In this document: positions 54,944-60,000 of the stretch, piece by piece
Numbering within the stretch: the first letter of the stretch is position 1
Layout of the letters: the number at the start of each line of letters is the position of its first letter
Origin: Acanthaster planci
Lineage: Eukaryota; Echinodermata; Asteroidea; Valvatida; Acanthasteridae
Direction of reading: 5' to 3'
DNA length: 60,000 nt
Assembly: GCF_001949145.1 (NCBI RefSeq)
Contig: NW_019091496.1
Location: 328,339-388,338, forward strand
Position numbers and translations under genes: made by a program
The notes under the pieces: model-generated
Database searches by the model: none
Told to the model about the DNA's origin: nothing
What the model saw: only the letters and a program-made list of their open reading frames with translations

Positions 54944-55310
54944 AGCATGATAGACTCATTCTAGAGTTTTGTCAATTCTAAACTTTTTCAAAGTTTCCAG
55001 CATGATAGCCTCATTCTAGAGTTATGTGTACCTGTACTTTTCTACATGAAGTTCCTCACTTCCTTGCAATAAAGGTTTTCACACAGACGCATACCAGTAC
55101 ATTTATGTGGACAAACAGCAGGATTGTGCAGTTTAAACTGTTCTCGATAAAACCTTTGCTGGGGTAGGTTGAGCCTTTCAACCCCCCCCCCCAAAAAAAA
55201 CCCAAAAAGCTCAAAGGAAAAGATTTCATGATTCATGACAGCACAAATATACTGTAATATAGATCTGTTCCATTTTTGTCAATTCTAAACTTTTTCAAAG
55301 TTTCCAGCAT
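54944..55310. repeat. Dispersed short direct repeats
   Basis: AGCATGATAG-CTCATTCTAGAGTT occurs at 54,944 and 54,999, and a 37-bp exact segment (starting TTTTGTCAATTCTAAAC, ending TTTCCAGCAT) occurs at about 54,967-55,003 and 55,274-55,310. Confidence 0.75.
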
Positions 55311-55931
55311 CGCAGAAAACCTTTGCCTAAGTTGCTTTGCTACAATTCAGTCCAAGCTAGGGGCCAGCACTATATCAAAGGACGTAAGCTGCTTTCAGAA
55401 TGCAAGAATTAAAGTTCACAGTAGTTGATCCCTTATTGCCAAACAGCTTCTGGGGAACTAGTACTCGGTCTTTACAACTTCCTTCCTCAAGGACACAGGA
55501 TCAGAAGGGATTACTTCCTGAATGTATCGCCAACAACAGCCTACCTAGGATGGACGTGTGTGGGCGTGAATGAACATGGTGCAAGTGAACTATCAACAGA
55601 CAGAATTTTACCCCAGTACTGATCATAGCACACGTCCATTACCAAGCAGGAAGGTGGAAAGTTGGATTTATTCAGATACATGTGACATCTATCATTTCAA
55701 CTAAAAAATGAATACTGTTTTCTGACACACAGTAATACCGGTGGGCTTGTTGTGCACTGCTCTGTGCTTGCATGCAAAGTTTGGAATGTTCTGAAGGGAA
55801 CACAGCAAAAGGAGACTTTTTTTTGTTTACTAACTCCTTGCTAAGTAAAATACCGTATACACCAACATGAAATGTCTTCCAGACATACACGTGTACGTGT
55901 AGGGTACCTACTGGTATCAGCTGTATAAGAC

Positions 55932-56050
55932 TAAGGCTGCATCCGAATCTCTTGTCTAGGTCTAGGTCTTCGCTCCATTGGAAATGCGTGGAGATGCCTA
56001 GACAATAGACCTAGCCGTAGCTCTGGAAGCCTGTTTCGGACACGGCCTAA
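55932..56050. mobile_element. Short MITE-like element (about 119 bp) with imperfect terminal inverted repeats
   Basis: Left end TAAGGCTGCATCCGAA and right end TTCGGACACGGCCTAA are imperfect inverted repeats. Inside, TCTAGGTCTAGGTC and TAGACCTAG are also inversely related. No coding capacity. Confidence 0.6.
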
Positions 56051-57118
56051 AAATAATATGAATCTTGAAGGACGATGGGTACAAACTCACTCAATCTTCT
56101 GAAAATTAGAGCTGGATCATGTGAATCTACAAAGGAACATTTTTAAAGTGTAATTGGACCACCAGAATTAGAAGCCATTACTGCGGTGGCTCCATGCTCG
56201 TGGACAGGTGGTATGCGCGTTACATGCCTCTTCGACCAAAAGGGTGTCGTGATTGCCAAATGCACACGCGCGTTAAGCTGAAGAGTGTTTGTGTGAGTGT
56301 GGTACCACCACAGTAAGGGCGTCTCATCGTCTATTTCAACTCCCCCAAAAGTTGTCTCTTGTCCTTTTTTATACGGAAGTAAAAAGCCAAGAATCCTTGA
56401 CTAGACTGGCCAGCAAACCAGAAGAGTCAATGACAAAGAAAAACACCAGAAGTTATTCAGGCTTCACCAAACGGATGGCTTGTGAGGATTTGGCTTTCTG
56501 TTTGATACTGCGGGCTTTGATCTGTGGCGACAGGCATTGGAGGGAGGTGGAGCCAGGCCCCTGGATTGAACTTACCCTGGACTTGTGTGGGTGATAGCCA
56601 CAGCAGGAGTGCCAAAGCGCACTTGTTGGGCCCTGGTAGGCTAAGCGAGCTTGCTACAGAAGCTTGCGAATCCATGAATACACCACGGTGCTCCCCCCCA
56701 GGGTAGAGCTTTCCCATGGGACAGGCTCTGCCCTTAGCAACACTTTCAGTTTTTCAATCTCCCCCCCCAAAAAAGGACCAAAACTAGCATCACTTCACTG
56801 TGTCAAAAGTGAGCATCCTTGACTTATTACAATGGGTGAAGCTGGCAGATTTTTTTCCAGCTTTGGAACAGTAAAGTCAGTTTAAGGCTAGCACTAAGTT
56901 TACATGGTACCCAATTCATTTTTTCTTAATCCTGTCATTTTGCTTTTTTCATAGATTTTTAACCTGTCCTTATCTAGTATTTTGGGGGGATTTTTTGAAA
57001 TTAGCCTTTTATGTCTTTAAATAATGTTTATTATGTTTTGTTTTTGATAATTGACACTATGGCTTCTGCAGAGCCATGAGCACAATACCACCACCTAGTG
57101 GCTTAATTACAACAATAT

Positions 57119-57178
57119 ACATGTACTACATGTAATGTGCAACATATGTACATGTACGTACGTACATGTACATGTATA
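57119..57178. repeat. GTAC/CATG-rich self-complementary tract
   Basis: Several overlapping TACATGTAC and GTACGTAC palindromes form a stretch that can pair with itself. Confidence 0.75.
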
Positions 57179-60000
57179 GCAAACTACTATAGTCAGTTAC
57201 AATACATGCCTATTTGCACTTATCAGAGTTCTTTGCACTTGCACTAGGCCAATCAAGCACTTTGATATACTGCAGAATGGCAGTCATAGAACAGAATAGA
57301 CAGGCCCCCAATTCCCACTCTACATGTATGTACTGTATACCGTAGGTAACATACCACCAAAGACTGATGTGGGAAAGCTGGACAAAGTCCCTCTTATGAC
57401 TAGCCAACTATATAATACACTATAGATGTTTGCCTCTAAAGAAATGTAACACCCACCCTCCACACTGACTCACACTGGGGTCCAGCAGTGCAACCAATCA
57501 CAGACCAACATGTATTTTTATCTCCCTGAATCAGCCAATCGCAAGGCTTCCCAGCAGGGACTGTCTACCCCACTACTGGATCAAAGGAAGACCCAGTGAC
57601 CTGGAACTAAAGTCACTATCCAGCAAGACGCCAGACCCTATAAGCATCGCCCTGAACTTGGTACTGGAAAATAAATAAGTTCTCTCTTTTTTTCTCTAAA
57701 TAGTCTTGCTGTAGAGCTTAACCGCTTGTGGTGAATTCATGCACGTACAAGTACCAGCATATAATCCCTACCCCAGACCATTGCGCAAGCCTAGTACATT
57801 TCTCAACACGAAAGCTATACGTGTACATGTCACTCCTCTGCTCTTTTCAAGTTTCAAACTAAACCTGATTTTAAAAAAAGAAAAATTGCGTGCCCATCAA
57901 TCAACTTCACACAGCCAAATTGCATTCGACCAGGCAGGCCTTGTGAAACTTTTGCACCTTGTAAACAAATTATTCTAGCTGGCAGGTTGCAGTCATTCTT
58001 AATTCACTATCCAGTTTGACAATTGGAGTGAAAAGCTGGCCTACATAAGTGGCACTGCCCTTCCCCATTAGATGATGTTCATGTAGGGGTATATTACTAC
58101 CTCTTGCATGTAACTGGCTTTCCGCTTAGTCCCGATAGCTTTAAATTCAATGCTGCTGACCACCCAAGCTTCCAAGGGATATGCCCTAGACCCAATCAAA
58201 CTTTTAAAAATGATCAGTGCCACCTCTAACAACCCGTGCACACTGCAATCAAACTACTTATCTAAACCACCTGTTAGATAGATTTAATACAACATTATGG
58301 CAAAAAAAAGACGATTCCCAAGGTGAATTTAACGCCCGACCCTGTAAACAGAAATGTTATGAGAGAGGGAGGAAAGTGCTCAGGCATTTTAAGTTACAAT
58401 ATACATGTAGGCCTACATTTTTTGGCCTACATTTTTTGGCTGGTGTCTCAAAGTTCCAGGGAACTTCGAAACCCAGGGAACCATGGCAAAACCGAAAGCA
58501 TGCACTCCTGGAGATCATAAAAGGTTGCCCAGGTTTAATGATCTGTCACCGTCATTCCGGTGTATGTTTACAGTCTGCTGCTCGGCCCTGCTTTCCCCCT
58601 GAGGCTGCTGTGGCCCCATGTTGCTGAATCTTGGGAGGAAATAAAAACCATTGTTTTGGGCACCTGCTAATCCATCAACTACACCTACTCTCGTCTTACC
58701 TGAAAGGAAAGCACATTTCTGAGCACAGTCAGGATTTACCTGACTGTCTCTACTGCGTACTGTGCCCACTACATGAAGTCAAAAAGTTTGAAATGAATAT
58801 TCAGGACTCTATTTACTTTTTCTTCATAATTCTAGGAATCTCATTTTTATGTGGTTTTTCAGTTGACACTCTGGTGAAAACGGATTGAAATGTGAGTGAG
58901 TAAAGTTGAAAGCTTCCATTGGTGCGCACTGTGCAAGACTTGCTTGAGTCACAGCCTTCAATTTGAAAGCAGCCAGTATTGAGTAATTTCTGAGACTTGT
59001 GATGTTATTACAAGTTGGATCACAAAGGGAATCCATTTTGTGATGCAATCCCAAGTAACAGCATTTGCATCTTTTGCCTTGGAGAAAGATGATCACTTGA
59101 TCAGAACGGAAATGTCAGGACACTTATAACATTTCCAAGGCTTCTGGGAAACTGTAATCAATACAGGAGCTAATAATATACGACAACTGGTAATGCTTTC
59201 AACATTTGAATCTCTGGAGGGCATTGCTTGAAGTGAAATTTCAGCAGTATGTGTACAATGTAGATCATAATACGTATCAAAGAAGGCACAGACACATGCA
59301 AAAAGAGGGGAATGGGGTCTCTCCAACAATTCATGATTCTCCTGGGCAGGATGCAGCACATACTGAACACATGTAGGAAGCTATAGCGCCCTCTCTGTTC
59401 AAGCTTGGTTAGGGCTCATACCTAAGAGGGAAAAATGGCAGCGTTTGGGGCAATGCAGTGTTTAGTCAGACTAACAACCTTGGAAGCCGCTTGTATGGTG
59501 CTAAAGGCAACTATCCAAGTAAAGGACAAATAAGGCCAGACAAAAGGCATCCCATGGCAAATTACCTTGTCCTGGGAATCTTTTTAAATACATGTACCGG
59601 TAGCTTTTAAAAGAAAAAAATCCTTCAGAAATTCATGAATGGAGATCGGTGCTACAAACACACCACTTCTAATGACCCTTGTATTCAGGGCCCTTAAGGT
59701 CAACTCAGGAAAAAAAACTTGGCATATTTGATGCCAAACCCCTTTACTAGGTCCATGTTCGCCTATGTAGTTTTACGAGCTGATCCAAAGCGTGGGAAGA
59801 CTGGACCGGAGGGGCTTGGCCAATTTGCCAACCTGCACAGACAGGCGTCTGAGACAAGGGCACGGCTTGCTCAAACACTTCGGGCAAGCAGGAACGTGAC
59901 TGATTCTAGAGGGCACAGTGGAAGAAAAGAATGAATGGGCAATGTGAGCGGGGAATGTTTTCTTTGGCAAACAATGCAGCCAGGGAACTTGTCAATGTAC

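Larger units (their letters stand above)
52328..60000. other. Upstream intron or intergenic region (7.7 kb), no coding exon recognised
   Basis: The CH1 exon at 52,327 begins with an acceptor, so transcription must come from further upstream and this stretch should be intron. I searched it by eye for the expected first CH1 exon (KTFTKWVN motif) on the minus strand and did not find it. It holds the N-flanking duplication (53.2 kb), short direct repeats (54.9-55.3 kb), an inverted-repeat element (55.9 kb) and a GTAC/CATG-rich tract (57.1 kb). Confidence 0.55.

Noticed and set aside
59719-59934. Plus-strand open frame at the right edge (71 codons)
   Set aside because: No homology recognised and length within chance expectation for this composition.

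Overview
The window is metazoan nuclear DNA. It has small GT-AG exons in long AT-rich introns, tRNA-derived SINE fragments, short inverted-repeat (MITE-like) elements and microsatellites, and no operon-like organisation. The one gene I can support is a plakin-family cytolinker on the minus strand, most likely the spectraplakin (MACF1/dystonin/Shot type). It enters from beyond position 52,327 and leaves the window below position 1,861, so both ends are missing. The single-gene architecture, the SINE/MITE types and the very common TACATGTA motif suggest a marine invertebrate, possibly an echinoderm or another non-vertebrate deuterostome. That taxonomic guess is weak.

Layout, in transcript order (right to left): 52.3-50.5 kb holds three CH1 exons (the first CH1 exon is not found and probably lies outside the window). 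44.1 kb and 33.3 kb hold two separate alternative first exons. 23.5-22.1 kb holds CH2 and a Ser/Thr-rich linker. 21.0-1.9 kb holds twenty-one exons of the plakin domain: spectrin repeats, an SH3 domain at 8.1-7.1 kb, a 1.5-kb Gln/Glu/Arg-rich coiled-coil exon at 6.7-5.1 kb, then further spectrin repeats. I checked splice phase at each junction. From 52,327 to 2,773 the exons join into one uninterrupted frame of about 1,660 codons. The next exon (2,060-1,861) carries an apparent one-base frame disruption.

The gene gives at least three possible N-termini, all ending in phase 0 and all able to splice in frame to the CH2 exon: CH1+CH2 (full actin-binding domain); a 106-residue start with an N-myristoylation/palmitoylation-like motif and a polybasic tail, followed by CH2 only; and a 42-residue Ser/Gln/Thr-rich start, followed by CH2 only. 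Vertebrate spectraplakins use alternative first exons in a similar way.

The rest is intronic or upstream sequence with repeats: a 27-bp minisatellite at 28.8 kb with higher-order structure, a pair of about 240-bp inverted-repeat elements at 30.4 and 46.9 kb, other foldback elements at 8.2, 25.5 and 55.9 kb, and a SINE-rich stretch at 16-18 kb. There is also a probable assembly artefact (single N between duplicated flanks) at 53.2 kb. I see no supported gene on the plus strand and no virus, prophage, CRISPR array or operon.
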